From Trissonchulus latispiculum (lineage: Eukaryota; Nematoda; Enoplea; Enoplida; Ironidae), in assembly GCA_030248195.1 (NCBI GenBank), contig JASAND010011394.1, forward strand, positions 1 to 64,000: DNA of 64,000 bases. The letters run 5' to 3'. Of this stretch, positions 40,801-45,330 are shown in pieces. Both the position numbers and the translations under genes were made by a program. A model generated the notes under the pieces. It had not been told where the DNA came from and did no database searches. It saw only the letters and a program-made list of their open reading frames with translations. Position 1 is the first letter of the stretch, and every line of letters begins with the position of its first letter.

Positions 40801-43800
40801 ACGTCAATCAATTCAATCCTAAAACAAAAATTTATAATATTGCAATAATGGTCAATCATTTTTAACGTAAGTTTCAGTTGACAACTAGTTAAGAAAATTT
40901 AAACATCTTTAATGAATTGAAGCAAAAGTATAACGACTAATAACTCGTATTTCCATATTTGCATGTAGTTCATAACGAACTCTCAGTTTTCTTTCCTTTT
41001 CACCCCTCTTTCTTCTTTCCAACTGTCCCTCATGTTTAATCTTAAGTGACCATTAAATTTGACATATAACTGTCAACATTTTGACAGCGGCATGCCCTTT
41101 TTGGGGGAATCGTCACACAATCTTAGAACCAATCTATTGTTTGACTGACAGTTGACCTTTAAGAGGCGGCCTCTTTTGTCTTCAATTTCTATAATAATTT
41201 CTACGCTTCTTTGACACTAGCGTAATCTTCAGATTTTCCTAAGTTTAATAACTAGAGCTATTTTCAGTTTTTCTAAGCAGTATGAATTAAAATGGTTCAT
41301 TAAATTAAAATTAAAATATAACATAACATAACATAACATTAAAATTTAAGCTTATTTTTGACCAGACATTAACTGAAAATTTCTTGTATAATTTAGTGTG
41401 ATGTTTGAGCATTTTACGTTGCGCTTTTAAGATTACTTCAAGTTTTAATCTAAATTAAAACTTACCTTAAACGCTAAATTAAACATAATTTGTATTAGTG
41501 AAATTACGTTTCAGTTGTGACGTTTAAACTATCTTTAATGCAATGCACTCTCCCTCCTTATTTATTAGTCTCACTCACTCTCATTCTCTTTTGTCTAATT
41601 TTAGTGTTTTCATAAATTAAGTTTAACAATAGATTGGCTCTAACGGCCCTCTACCGAGTTTTCCTCTTTTAACTCTTTCATGCAAAGGTCCGAATTAAAT
41701 TTAACTCCACTCTATGTACCCTTTCTTGAAAAGACCCCTTGTTTCAGTTTGAGTTCACACCCAAGCTGTAGTGACACGTTTTTTAATTAATTAGAAAAAC
41801 TCTTAAATTATGTCATGAGATTTCAACTGTGACTTTATTGACAGATATAAGAGGTAGTTAATCGCAATGAATGACACTATTGTAGGCTAGTATCGAGAAG
41901 TCAACAGAGTGAAGTTGTGCGTTTAGTAAAGGTGGTATTTGTCCGTCATATACTGAACAATTTAGCCATAGATGCCCATTGGAATTGCTCGCCGAAAGCA
42001 CCAGGAAAAGTTTCTACATTAATACTTCTACTCGTCACTACTACTTTTTGCTGTTTCAGGCGGGACGGACGGTTGGATCTACATCTGGTCTCTGGAGAAG
42101 GGGGCCTACATCACCTGTTTCAATGTCCACATCCCTGTGCTGGAAATCATGAGTTCCCCCGACGCATCGCGAATCATAGTTCGACCCGAGCGCTGCGAAC
42201 AGTTCCCCATCCTCTGTCTTCACAACACGCCTGCCGCCATAACGGCCCAGCGCAAGGGTCGAACTACCAGTATTTCCAGTACAGGAAGTAAGGCATGCGC
42301 TACCTCTCTGCTCTCTGTATACTCTGGCCGTTCTGACCTCTGAACCCCCACCCACCCGACCGCAGAAGTACCCAGAACACTCATTTCTCTACTACTTACG
42401 CTCTACCTCAGTCTCGTGTACGTTACCGCGCTACGACGCTGACTGTTTGTTTGTTTGTTTGTTTGTTTGAATTTATTTATATTCAGTTTTCTGTGACACA
42501 CTGCCTGTGTCTCCATCTGCCGGAGATATTTGAGTTGAACGGTTCATAGGAGTTTAGAGAGTGTCACATAACAAAGAAAAGCTTTTTTACTTGGATATGC
42601 CTTTCTGAGACATCCACTTTAAATCAAGAGTACCTAATTCATAAAGGCCGGTTCACACTAGCGCACAAGCACAAGCACAGGCACAAGCACAAGAACAAGC
42701 ACAAGCACAAGCACAAGCACAAAATGAAAACGTTCACACTAGGGCACAAGCATAGCCAATAGAATTTGAAATTCAGCCTGGCCACGCCTTCTGTGCATAG
42801 TGCAAAACAATTTTCATTGGTTGCAGGCGTTGTGCTTGTGCAAAAAGTTAAACTGAATTCAACTCTGCGTTGTGCTTGTGCTTGTGCTTGTGCTTGTGCT
42901 TGTGCCAGTTTTTAATAGTGTGAACCGGTTGTGCTTGTGCTTGTGCCTGTGCTTGTGCTTGTGCTTGTGCTTGTGCCCTAGTGTGAACCGGGCTTAAGAA
43001 TATGACAGCTGACATACCTATGTTTTATAAGCTAGTCGTATCCTCTGCTAGTGTTTGAGGTCGGCCGGGGCAAATGTCGTCGGCCGGTGGGCGGCCGCCG
43101 GCCGGCCAAACAAATTCGTCCGCTATGCGTTTGTTCTAAAGCTCGAAACAGATTCAAATCTCGCGGACGTACTGCTTGTGCTTTGAGGCCACGTGCTCCT
43201 TTACGTTCTGGTTTCGGAAGGGGGGGGGAGCAGCCCCCTCCCCAAAGTACGCCCTGGTGCCTATGAACGATGTTCAACAGTTCCTAGGGGTCTAGAAAAT
43301 CCGTCAGATACACGATAATTTTGCTACTTTTTAACTTTCAATACTAGCTGTGACATTCCTAAACTCCTTGCACAATGTAAAGCTTAACAACATTGTGTTG
43401 TTCTAGGGCGTCCCTGTGATATTGTCTTGGTAGAGCGGAAGTTTCCGTTTCACTGTTGCAATTCCCCCTTTCTTACACTTTTTAGAAGTTTATAAACCTT
43501 CACACTTGAATCTGGAAAAGGCCACAGTTTTTCCTTACCACCCATTTCTACCTGATGAACCTTTTATGTTGCTTAAGTTTCACTGTAGCATGATTTTATT
43601 ATATACGTTTTGCCTTTTCTAAATCCCGTCTTCGTTATGAATTTCAGAGCTTTTACAGTACACTTGTACTAGCATTGCTTATTTCTAAAATCGATTATTA
43701 TTGCTTCTGGATAATATGTATTGTAGATTTTAAATACCTGCTTGACATTGAAAGCTGCAAACGCCAACTTAACCAAACTAATTAACCGAATTTTTAGTCA

Positions 43801-44455
43801 ACTGGCTGAAATTATCTGTGTGCTTATTGCGTGATTTCATGATTTCAAACTGGTTCCGCCGAGTTTGAGAAATTTGCTAACTTCACTGTAAAGTGAATAT
43901 TTAATTTAATATTTCATATAAATATTGAACACACTACTCCAATTTCCTCTGTTCCCGCAAAATTATGACCAAATGTTCAACACCGCCTGTTGGCAGACGT
44001 ACGCTAAGTTAAAATTTGTTATAACAGGACTACAATTCTTTTACAGTTCCTAGCAAATCCTAACTAATTTAAATTTGATTAAATTTAAATTTAGCTCTTT
44101 TGTATGTGCGCAGATGAGTGCTATTTTAGGCAGCGTTTCCCTGGGCTCTGCCATGATGGGTGGCCCGGGCGCGGGGGGCAACCAGGACAAGGATTCAGTT
44201 AACTCTATGCCAACCAAGCCCCTTCAGCCCCCGCCTGCCCCCGTTGGGCCCAAACACTCCATCGCCAATCAGCAGCACAGCGTCTTCGCCCAGCTGGAGC
44301 GAAGTCGAAGCCGAGCCTCCCTGTTCGCTGACCAGCCCACGCTGACCACGCGAGTCAGCACGCACGCTGTCAACAACAACAACAGCACCAGCAACGCTGA
44401 CAGCGGCAAAAAGAAGGACCCGGAGCCCAAATCCTCCATTTGCTGTATGCTTTAG
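5497..44455 (+). CDS. NWD2-like NACHT and WD-repeat protein (split gene, 5' end missing)
   Basis: Exons read: 5497-5705, 10866-10965, 17703-17781, 21170-21254, 23981-25499, 26060-26172, 28573-28633, 29146-29268, 29907-30143, 33354-33501, 33907-34031, 34535-34658, 34878-35062, 35675-35880, 36359-36499, 36920-37112, 37708-37901, 38313-38560, 38990-39158, 39549-39744, 42060-42287, and probably 44114-44455. The first 21 have ag/gt borders and one continuous phase, giving 1561 codons; the last adds 113 residues. The total is close to vertebrate NWD2 (about 1700 residues). Domain order is DUF4062-like start, NACHT NTPase (Walker A GEEGSGKT, Walker B LLIDDLD), helical linker and WD40 repeats, as in NWD1/NWD2. 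STAND proteins of this kind are thought to be nucleotide-switched scaffolds; the partner is unknown. An MFSD2-like gene sits antisense in the first traced intron. Missing: the true start, and a small exon before the last one, because phase 1 meets phase 0. Family assignment is secure; NWD2 rather than NWD1 is inference. Confidence 0.9.
6185..6545. repeat. Degraded copy of the CCACCAAACGGGG family
   Basis: Shows GGTGCTCCGACCAGAAT at the left in inverted form and TTCTGGTCGGGGCCTC at the right, with CCAACCAAACAATG, ATCAAACGGG and similar units between. Short ORFs here are by-products of the repeat. Confidence 0.45.
6729..7084 (-). CDS. MFSD2-like, exon 4 with stop
   Basis: Bounded by cttccag| on the 5' side and TAG at 6731-6729. 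It encodes GISNLALDLAGYSSAKCDNQ, the last membrane segment (VIVGGVPVLALLISLITIWE) and a cytosolic tail. It matches the C-terminal GISTLSLDFAGY landmark of MFSD2. Confidence 0.93.
6729..9665 (-). CDS. MFSD2-like sodium-dependent lysophospholipid symporter (MFS), complete
   Basis: Four minus-strand exons (9665-9310, 9056-8890, 8349-7594, 7084-6729) join in phase and give 544 residues, the usual length of MFSD2A/B. The family is a plasma-membrane symporter that carries lysophosphatidylcholines with long-chain fatty acids. The N-terminal tail is followed by twelve predicted membrane segments. The first intracellular signature GGRLLDAVSDPIAGYAFTKV matches the MFSD2 RxxDAxxDPLxG motif, whose two aspartates form the sodium site in vertebrate MFSD2A. 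In the late segments, FYSVVGFVDKLGYGVMLG keeps the lysine equivalent to the essential one in membrane segment 11. The sequence continues GISNLALDLAGY and ends with a Ser/Ala-rich tail and TAG. The start is the ATG at 9665-9663, with no longer in-frame option seen. The whole gene is embedded antisense in an NWD2-like intron. MFSD2A versus MFSD2B cannot be decided. Confidence 0.95.
7594..8349 (-). CDS. MFSD2-like, exon 3
   Basis: Bounded by cttttag| and CTTG|gtacgt; 251 codons. It starts MEQFGSILGLALHGLIALWV and carries the central loop and most membrane segments of the C-terminal half, ending FVDKLGYGVML. Confidence 0.94.
8890..9056 (-). CDS. MFSD2-like, exon 2
   Basis: Bounded by ttttcag| and ACTG|gtaaat. 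It encodes VPPGFNKQELLVYYLFIYWF through HVPYVSLALVATNDPHERDT and LIAYRT. The VPY...ERDxxxAYR block is a family landmark. Confidence 0.93.
9310..9665 (-). CDS. MFSD2-like, exon 1
   Basis: Starts with ATG (MDDSLMAPSRSRGESTDSRN) and ends TTATG|gtaggt, leaving phase 2. It covers the cytosolic N-terminus, membrane segments 1-2 and the DxxxD sodium-site motif. Confidence 0.93.
10866..10965 (+). CDS. NWD2-like, exon: GDKYG strand of DUF4062
   Basis: The exon runs from ttccag| to AAAG|gttcga, phase 0 in and phase 1 out. It encodes AMVGDKYGQIPLPAAIRQEE and then FGHIRQTAFEAGK. Joined to the previous exon this gives FFMAMVGDKYG, which corresponds to the conserved FVxLLGxKYG of NWD proteins. Confidence 0.85.
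11090..11520. mobile_element. Related copy with long C/G runs and CCACCAAACGGGG units
   Basis: Shares with the element at 28009 the CCGTTTGGTGGGG/CCCCACCAAACGGGG units, the CAATTAGATTCAG core and the right end TGTGGTCGGAGCACCG to TTACTCTTCTTCTATA. The left end is missing. The poly-C/poly-G tracts produce spurious Gly/Pro-rich ORFs. Confidence 0.6.
11577..11655 (-). repeat. tRNA-like SINE head or tRNA pseudogene
   Basis: On the minus strand there is a good B-box/T-arm (GTGGGTTCGAGTCCCAC), but the D-arm and acceptor stem pair poorly and the anticodon loop is not regular. Not a functional tRNA. Confidence 0.5.
12111..12979. mobile_element. hAT MITE with GGGTC arrays, perfect 8-bp TSD
   Basis: The ends are inverted: CAGGGATGGAAACTGGGTC on the left and its complement on the right. 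An identical 8-bp duplication, CTTAACGC, flanks it (12103-12110 and 12980-12987). The CAGGGATG end and 8-bp TSD are hallmarks of the hAT superfamily. Both subterminal regions (about 12120-12305 and 12795-12965) are arrays of GGGTC/GGGTCTGGGTCA units; the centre is AT-rich with no transposase, so it is non-autonomous. Confidence 0.92.
13889..14700. mobile_element. TTAA-flanked family, truncated copy in opposite orientation
   Basis: Begins after TTAA with GGGGGAGGTCACTTTGGTC and follows the minus-strand sequence of the 30969 element, including ACATATTATG-like and GTGCCGCCACAGCAGCA-like blocks. Similarity fades after about 14615, so the right border is approximate. Confidence 0.68.
15011..16005. 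mobile_element. hAT-like MITE with TTGGCCG arrays
   Basis: The ends are TAGTGTTGGGATTGGCC and the near-complement reading GGCCAATGCACAACACTA. Two GC-rich arrays of GGCCAATGGCC/GGCCGTTGGCC units (15055-15285 and 15725-15990) flank an AT-rich core. The flanks AGGTTCAC and GGTTCAAC look like an 8-bp duplication with one indel. Confidence 0.82.
17085..17193. repeat. (AAT)n microsatellite
   Basis: Roughly 36 AAT units with one interruption at the left, in an NWD intron. Read on the minus strand it gives a meaningless leucine run. Confidence 0.95.
17703..17781 (+). CDS. NWD2-like, exon: RLDNNAVPP segment
   Basis: The exon runs from gtttcag| to AA|gtaagt, phase 1 in and phase 2 out. It encodes VKLLDDIYRLDNNAVPPVLK, equivalent to the WYxRDENxVPxxY segment that follows the GDKYG strand in NWD proteins. 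Confidence 0.85.
19762..19803. repeat. (TTTA)n microsatellite
   Basis: About ten TTTA units, 140 bp before the hAT element at 19940. Confidence 0.95.
19940..20362. mobile_element. hAT MITE with GGGCC arrays, perfect 8-bp TSD
   Basis: The ends are TAGAGATGAGC and its complement GCTCATCTCTA. The 8-bp duplication TTGCAGAC is present on both sides (19932-19939 and 20363-20370). Subterminal GGGCC-GGGCC arrays lie on both arms around an AT-rich core. It has no coding capacity. Confidence 0.92.
21170..21254 (+). CDS. NWD2-like, exon: linker before NACHT
   Basis: The exon runs from tatttcag| to CAG|gtaatt, phase 2 in and phase 0 out. It encodes LSPTVISDALAIIQTGARLA and HKEGLINQ. It is supported by exact phase fit to both neighbours and by its higher GC content than the flanking introns. 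Confidence 0.75.
21917..22027. mobile_element. Small palindromic MITE (111 bp)
   Basis: The left end GGGCCGATGTTATCAACG and the complement of the right end, GGGTCGATGTTTATCAACG, form long inverted repeats that cover most of the element, including AACCCGGGTT blocks. No target duplication could be assigned. Confidence 0.6.
23165..23400 (+). mobile_element. LINE-like 3' tail
   Basis: Shares CTCCTGTTTCGGA, CTTAGTGAC, GGCGTGTTTCATTATTTC and TTTATGACTAATGC blocks with 56980-57140. Two copies with the same right-hand end and no left partner fit 5'-truncated non-LTR retrotransposons. Confidence 0.55.
23530..23625 (-). repeat. Diverged tRNA-derived SINE copy
   Basis: The minus strand has TGACTCAATCGGCAAAGCG and an upstream TTTGTTCGATTGGCCC, aligned with the SINE copies at 5255 and 32975; the B box is decayed. 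Confidence 0.45.
23981..25499 (+). CDS. NWD2-like, main exon: NACHT NTPase domain
   Basis: This is the longest exon in the window (506 codons). It is bounded by cttcag| and CTCA|gtaaga. A first helical part (VDSKRQEKYYSSWLEQCIKQ) carries a charged, low-complexity insertion rich in K, E, S and P. The NTPase core follows. Walker A GEEGSGKT lies at 24587-24610 and the Walker B strand LVLLIDDLDLL at 24881-24913. The part after Walker B has sensor-like segments and the winged-helix-like block ECALYGLTEAELLDLLSGN, ending in RFPSITWLKIKHSL, a landmark shared with NWD2. The Walker A lysine and the two Walker B aspartates are intact, so nucleotide binding is expected. The GC content is strikingly higher than in the introns. 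Confidence 0.95.
26060..26172 (+). CDS. NWD2-like, exon: post-NACHT helical segment
   Basis: Bounded by gatttaag| and CGAAAG|gttaga, phase 1 in and phase 0 out. It encodes FLLETFVCDGSALVRWRHGV and IRSAVKHRYLQTSLKRK. This matches the NWD/telomerase-protein-1-like block of a short strand, W-x-H, and a helix ending in RYL. The acceptor has a weak pyrimidine tract. Confidence 0.8.
26668..27296. mobile_element. 629-bp foldback element with perfect 8-bp TSD
   Basis: Nearly the entire element is an inverted repeat. Each arm starts GGGTCTTTCCCATTATCC and the arms meet near 26985. ATAATCCC flanks both sides (26660-26667 and 27297-27304). The transcript would fold into one long hairpin. The superfamily is unclear because the GGGTC end is not hAT-like despite the 8-bp duplication. 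Confidence 0.88.
27315..27620. mobile_element. PIF/Harbinger-like MITE, TAA target duplication
   Basis: Ends are inverted (AGCCGTGGTTACACTTG and its complement), with TAA on both sides (27312-27314 and 27621-27623). The 306-bp body is filled with variants of GTTGTGACAAC. A 3-bp TAA-type duplication is typical of PIF/Harbinger. No ORF of transposase type is present. Confidence 0.82.
28009..28444. mobile_element. TIR element with AAGAGTAAKCCACTA ends and CCACCAAACGGGG units
   Basis: The left end reads TATAAATAAAGGGAAGAGTAA and the right end is its rough complement, ATTCTTCTCAAATATA. Inside, CCACCAAACGGGG-like units surround an inverted pair near TCGCCAATAACCAGTTAGATT. The module TGTGGTCGGAGCACCG sits before the right end. 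The flanks show no clear duplication. Confidence 0.6.
28573..28633 (+). CDS. NWD2-like, exon: helical linker
   Basis: Bounded by gttttag| and CCCT|gtgagt, phase 0 in and phase 1 out. It encodes AIHTDMAEMFSNLWTEQEAP, corresponding to the xxLAxYFxxxW segment after RYL in NWD proteins. Confidence 0.8.
29146..29268 (+). CDS. NWD2-like, exon: linker with RELWFHL
   Basis: Bounded by gtacag| and TCCG|gtaaat, phase 1 in and phase 1 out. The peptide includes NVRRVRELWFHLLNS, matching the RKxxELPYHLxxSG landmark that precedes the WD region in NWD and related STAND proteins. Confidence 0.8.
29841..29869. repeat. (TTTG)n microsatellite
   Basis: Seven TTTG-type units just upstream of the acceptor of the exon at 29907. 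Confidence 0.9.
29907..30143 (+). CDS. NWD2-like, exon: helical repeat region
   Basis: Bounded by gtttcag| and AAAG|gttaat, phase 1 in and phase 1 out. It encodes SLDLLKEQALCNFDYLEAIT through LASEIIGRLRYVK. It corresponds to the all-helical stretch (CNFDYLxAK, then EIIGRL) before the first WD repeat. Confidence 0.85.
30230..30310 (+). repeat. tRNA-like SINE head
   Basis: GGTAGCTCGGTTGGCAAAAG carries the A box; the B box is decayed to GGGACTCGCCCG. It lies in the NWD intron after 30143. Confidence 0.45.
30969..32206. mobile_element. 1.2-kb TTAA-flanked element with G-rich inverted ends (full copy)
   Basis: Begins with a G run then GTCACTTT and ends AAAGTGACCCCCCCC, so the ends are inverted repeats. 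It is flanked by TTAA (30965-30968) and ATAA. The ORFs are short. TTAA targets suggest the piggyBac or Kolobok groups. Two other copies in the window share the interior at high identity. Confidence 0.75.
32975..33080 (-). repeat. tRNA-derived SINE copy
   Basis: The minus strand reads GGCTCAATCGGTAGAGCG (A box) and TTGGATCGATTTCCACC (B box), preceded by AAGCTTGGTTTGATTGTGCG. It belongs to the same family as 5255-5345. Stem pairing is incomplete. Confidence 0.55.
33354..33501 (+). CDS. NWD2-like, exon: entry to WD region
   Basis: Bounded by gttttag| and AA|gtaagt, phase 1 in and phase 2 out. It encodes SSSSYMSHLVEQAMAWVDNY and then WTPLVVPLTCWIKPPKCDL. It matches the LxxQAxxW...LVP...PPGGPL bridge to the propeller in NWD proteins. 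Confidence 0.8.
33907..34031 (+). CDS. NWD2-like, exon: WD region, first blade
   Basis: Bounded by tttctag| and CAAG|gtagag, phase 2 in and phase 1 out. It encodes NYQHLLVAGETDNGIIRMYH with a following strand ending VLVRAFQG. It has the G-x-x-D-x-x-I-x-x-(W/Y) strand signature of a WD blade. Confidence 0.85.
34535..34658 (+). CDS. NWD2-like, exon: canonical WD40 repeat
   Basis: Bounded by atttcag| and TTATC|gtaatt, phase 1 in and phase 2 out. It starts GHSQRILCMTLSRDGQFFVT and continues SSADKTIKTWDL. The GH, SxDxTIKxWD dipeptide layout is that of a canonical WD40 repeat. Confidence 0.9.
34878..35062 (+). CDS. NWD2-like, exon: WD40 repeat
   Basis: Bounded by ttttcag| and ACCG|gtaggc, phase 2 in and phase 1 out. 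It contains VRLVSGSHDRTAKLISLETG and then a second outer strand GPVLSLALTEDDDILVTG. The final WD is degenerate (LI). Confidence 0.9.
35675..35880 (+). CDS. NWD2-like, exon: WD40 repeats
   Basis: Bounded by gtttcag| and GGCAAG|gtatat, phase 1 in and phase 0 out. It contains ADDFYVRVWNMDSGEIISQI and LLVACEDETLHVMSL, giving the end of one blade and most of the next. Confidence 0.9.
35970..36035 (+). repeat. tRNA-like SINE, second family
   Basis: TTCAGCTGATGGCTCGGTGG followed by TGTAGTGGTAAGCACG and CTGCAAATCGAAA. A second copy at 2275-2322 starts TTCAGCTGATGGCTTGGTGG. The Gly/Cys-type tRNA A-box suggests a separate SINE family. Confidence 0.5.
36359..36499 (+). CDS. NWD2-like, exon: WD40 repeat
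   Basis: Bounded by cttttag| and GTCAAG|gtaggg, phase 0 in and out (47 codons). It contains AFVGSTDGKIYIYDIHTKEL, a WD blade with YD in place of WD. Confidence 0.88.
36920..37112 (+). CDS. NWD2-like, exon: WD40 repeat
   Basis: Bounded by attttcag| and GCAG|gttcga, phase 0 in and phase 1 out. It contains TTADGHFLVSGSGKAIHLWT and, at its end, LSCMQLTKPGKQAIAG. The loop between the blades is serine- and arginine-rich. Confidence 0.88.
37708..37901 (+). CDS. NWD2-like, exon: WD40 repeats
   Basis: Bounded by ttttcag| and ACG|gtaggc, phase 1 in and phase 0 out. It contains YTDGSLEFWDLETCIISWRG and GTEHGSVHVWATLNG, two WD strand signatures. Confidence 0.9.
37931..37985. repeat. (TAC)n microsatellite
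   Basis: TAC units with two AAC interruptions, starting 30 bp after the donor at 37902. Intron reads through it make a tyrosine run. Confidence 0.92.
38313..38560 (+). CDS. NWD2-like, exon: WD region with Ser/Gly-rich insert
   Basis: Bounded by atttcag| and AAGGA|gtacgt, phase 0 in and phase 2 out. It contains VCSHDASDQMHVWNMV, then a low-complexity PSPGSASGSMAGSTS insert and an acidic tail. The insert probably forms a loop from one propeller face. Confidence 0.88.
38990..39158 (+). CDS. NWD2-like, exon: WD40 repeat
   Basis: Bounded by tttttcag| and ACACAA|gtaaat, phase 2 in and phase 0 out. It contains ARIWSIQGDVASVRGKLSHV and VVTGSADMSLKVWETATG, a canonical blade. Confidence 0.9.
39549..39744 (+). 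CDS. NWD2-like, exon: WD40 repeat
   Basis: Bounded by tttttag| and TCAG|gttagc, phase 0 in and phase 1 out. It contains VGHEGKITCCDISPDGKVVL followed by SGSSDSSVICWDIDTG, and opens the next repeat with FQGHTNTVSS. Confidence 0.9.
39745..42059. other. NWD2-like intron (2.3 kb)
   Basis: Contains a SINE at 40300, a short ACATA tandem at 41313-41338 and otherwise AT-rich sequence. A block at 39885-39925 (CGCTATGC..TTCTAAAGCTCGAA) recurs at 43120-43150. Confidence 0.6.
40300..40385 (-). repeat. tRNA-derived SINE copy
   Basis: The minus strand shows GAGTAGCTCAATCTGCAG (A box) and GAGATCGATCCCCGAATC (B box). Pairing is poor, so it is a retroposed fragment. Confidence 0.5.
42060..42287 (+). CDS. 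NWD2-like, exon: last WD blade
   Basis: Bounded by gtttcag| and GGAA|gtaagg, phase 1 in and phase 1 out. It contains GTDGWIYIWSLEKGAYITCF and then a basic stretch QRKGRTTSISSTG. If the intron is retained, the frame stops at 42341-42343 after 18 more codons, so a shorter isoform is possible. Confidence 0.88.
42444..42469. repeat. (TTTG)n microsatellite
   Basis: Six TTTG units in the last traced NWD intron. Confidence 0.9.
42645..42994. mobile_element. PIF/Harbinger-like MITE with GCACAA arrays
   Basis: Ends are AGGCCGGTTCACACTAG and the complement of AGCCCGGTTCACACTAG, flanked by TAA (42642-42644 and 42995-42997). Hexamer arrays of GCACAA lie at the left and TTGTGC at the right. The end layout (A-G-C-C, then GGTTCACAC versus GGTTACAC) resembles the element at 27315. 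Confidence 0.82.
43049..43115. mobile_element. Truncated hAT-like end
   Basis: TAGTGTTTGAGGTCGGCCGG repeats the left end of the element at 4751 and is followed by a GGCCGCCGGCCGGCC run. No matching right end was found nearby. Confidence 0.5.
44114..44455 (+). CDS. NWD2-like, probable terminal exon with CCML tail
   Basis: An open frame follows a gcgcag acceptor and stops with TAG at 44453-44455. It starts MSAILGSVSLGSAMMGGPG, goes through a proline-rich part (PTKPLQPPPAPVGPK), a SRSRAS basic stretch and an NNNNSTSN run, and ends GKKKDPEPKSSICCML. The last four residues fit a CaaX box with leucine at X (geranylgeranylation type) or a CCxx prenylation signal, with a nearby lysine cluster. The acceptor enters in phase 0 while the preceding exon ends in phase 1, so at least one unseen small exon of length 3n+2 is needed. 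Otherwise this is an independent short gene starting at the ATG. Confidence 0.65.
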   Translation: MSAILGSVSLGSAMMGGPGAGGNQDKDSVNSMPTKPLQPPPAPVGPKHSIANQQHSVFAQLERSRSRASLFADQPTLTTRVSTHAVNNNNSTSNADSGKKKDPEPKSSICCML

Positions 44456-45065
44456 GGCTGTTTTGCTGAACTCTTGTGGGATATAGACTGACTTTTGATT
44501 GGATGAGTGGGGTACTACGCCTGTGGTTGCTTTTTTCTTATGCTTTGTTTGTGTACAAATCTACATATGTGTATGTGAGGATATAAAGTTCTATGGCTGT
44601 TTTAGTGTGCTAGGAAAGTAAAGGTACAATTGTCAACTGTATCGCAAATACAAAATTCGATGTTAGTAATTTTCAGGTTTAGAATATGTAGTTAACCACG
44701 GTTTCGGCTGGTATAAAATATACTAAGATTAGGGTATTTGGTGCAGCTTAGGCATTGCACTTGTGCGCAGTGTTGTACACTTTTGGTTTCGAATTCCAGC
44801 TTGCTGCCATTCAACTGAGGCACATGAGTTACTCAGTCGGCAACGATTTTTGAACAGTCAACATAGAATTACGTGTGCTCTTGGTATCATGCCGCTGTGC
44901 AACTTGGTTTCATTCTTTACTTTGGATCCGAATTATGGCTACTTCTGAATCACTCAGGTTTTTGAAAAAACAGATTTGCAAAGTTGATAACTATAAAAGT
45001 CTGAAATTATTCTAAATGGTCTAAATTAAGAAGTCTGGAAATTGATTTACACAGAAGCTTCAGCT

Positions 45066-45082
45066 TTTATTCTGCTTTTATT
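45066..45082 (-). terminator. Tandem polyadenylation signals of the Cys-rich gene
   Basis: Two AATAAA hexamers on the minus strand (45071-45066 and 45082-45077) lie about 65-81 bases beyond the stop codon, the usual distance for cleavage and polyadenylation. Confidence 0.55.
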
Positions 45083-45146
45083 TTGCTTAAGCACACAATA
45101 TAATGTATTTACATGGCAATTTTGGCTAAACTGATATGGCTTGATA

Positions 45147-45330
45147 TCAAGGTCGTCTAAGGGCCCCAACCCCAAATCCGATTGGATCGATCAGATTTGA
45201 AAATCCGGGATCAGCCGCCAACTCCAGGATTGCCTCAGCGCCGCAGGAGTCCACCATGGCCTGGCGAAAGTCCAGATTCGATGTCGCCACTTCGTCTGAC
45301 AGGCTTGATTCCGCGAAACAGTCGAGACAC
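45147..45330 (-). CDS. Cys-rich secreted protein, exon 4 with stop
   Basis: Bounded by gtttcag| on the 5' side and TGA at 45149-45147. It encodes CLDCFAESSLSDEVATSNLD and MVDSCGAEAILELAADPGF with a short hydrophobic end, and carries three cysteines. Confidence 0.8.

Noticed and set aside
42645..42994. CRISPR-like regular repeats (GCACAA)
   Set aside because: These are contiguous hexamers without spacers inside a TAA-flanked MITE in an animal genome.
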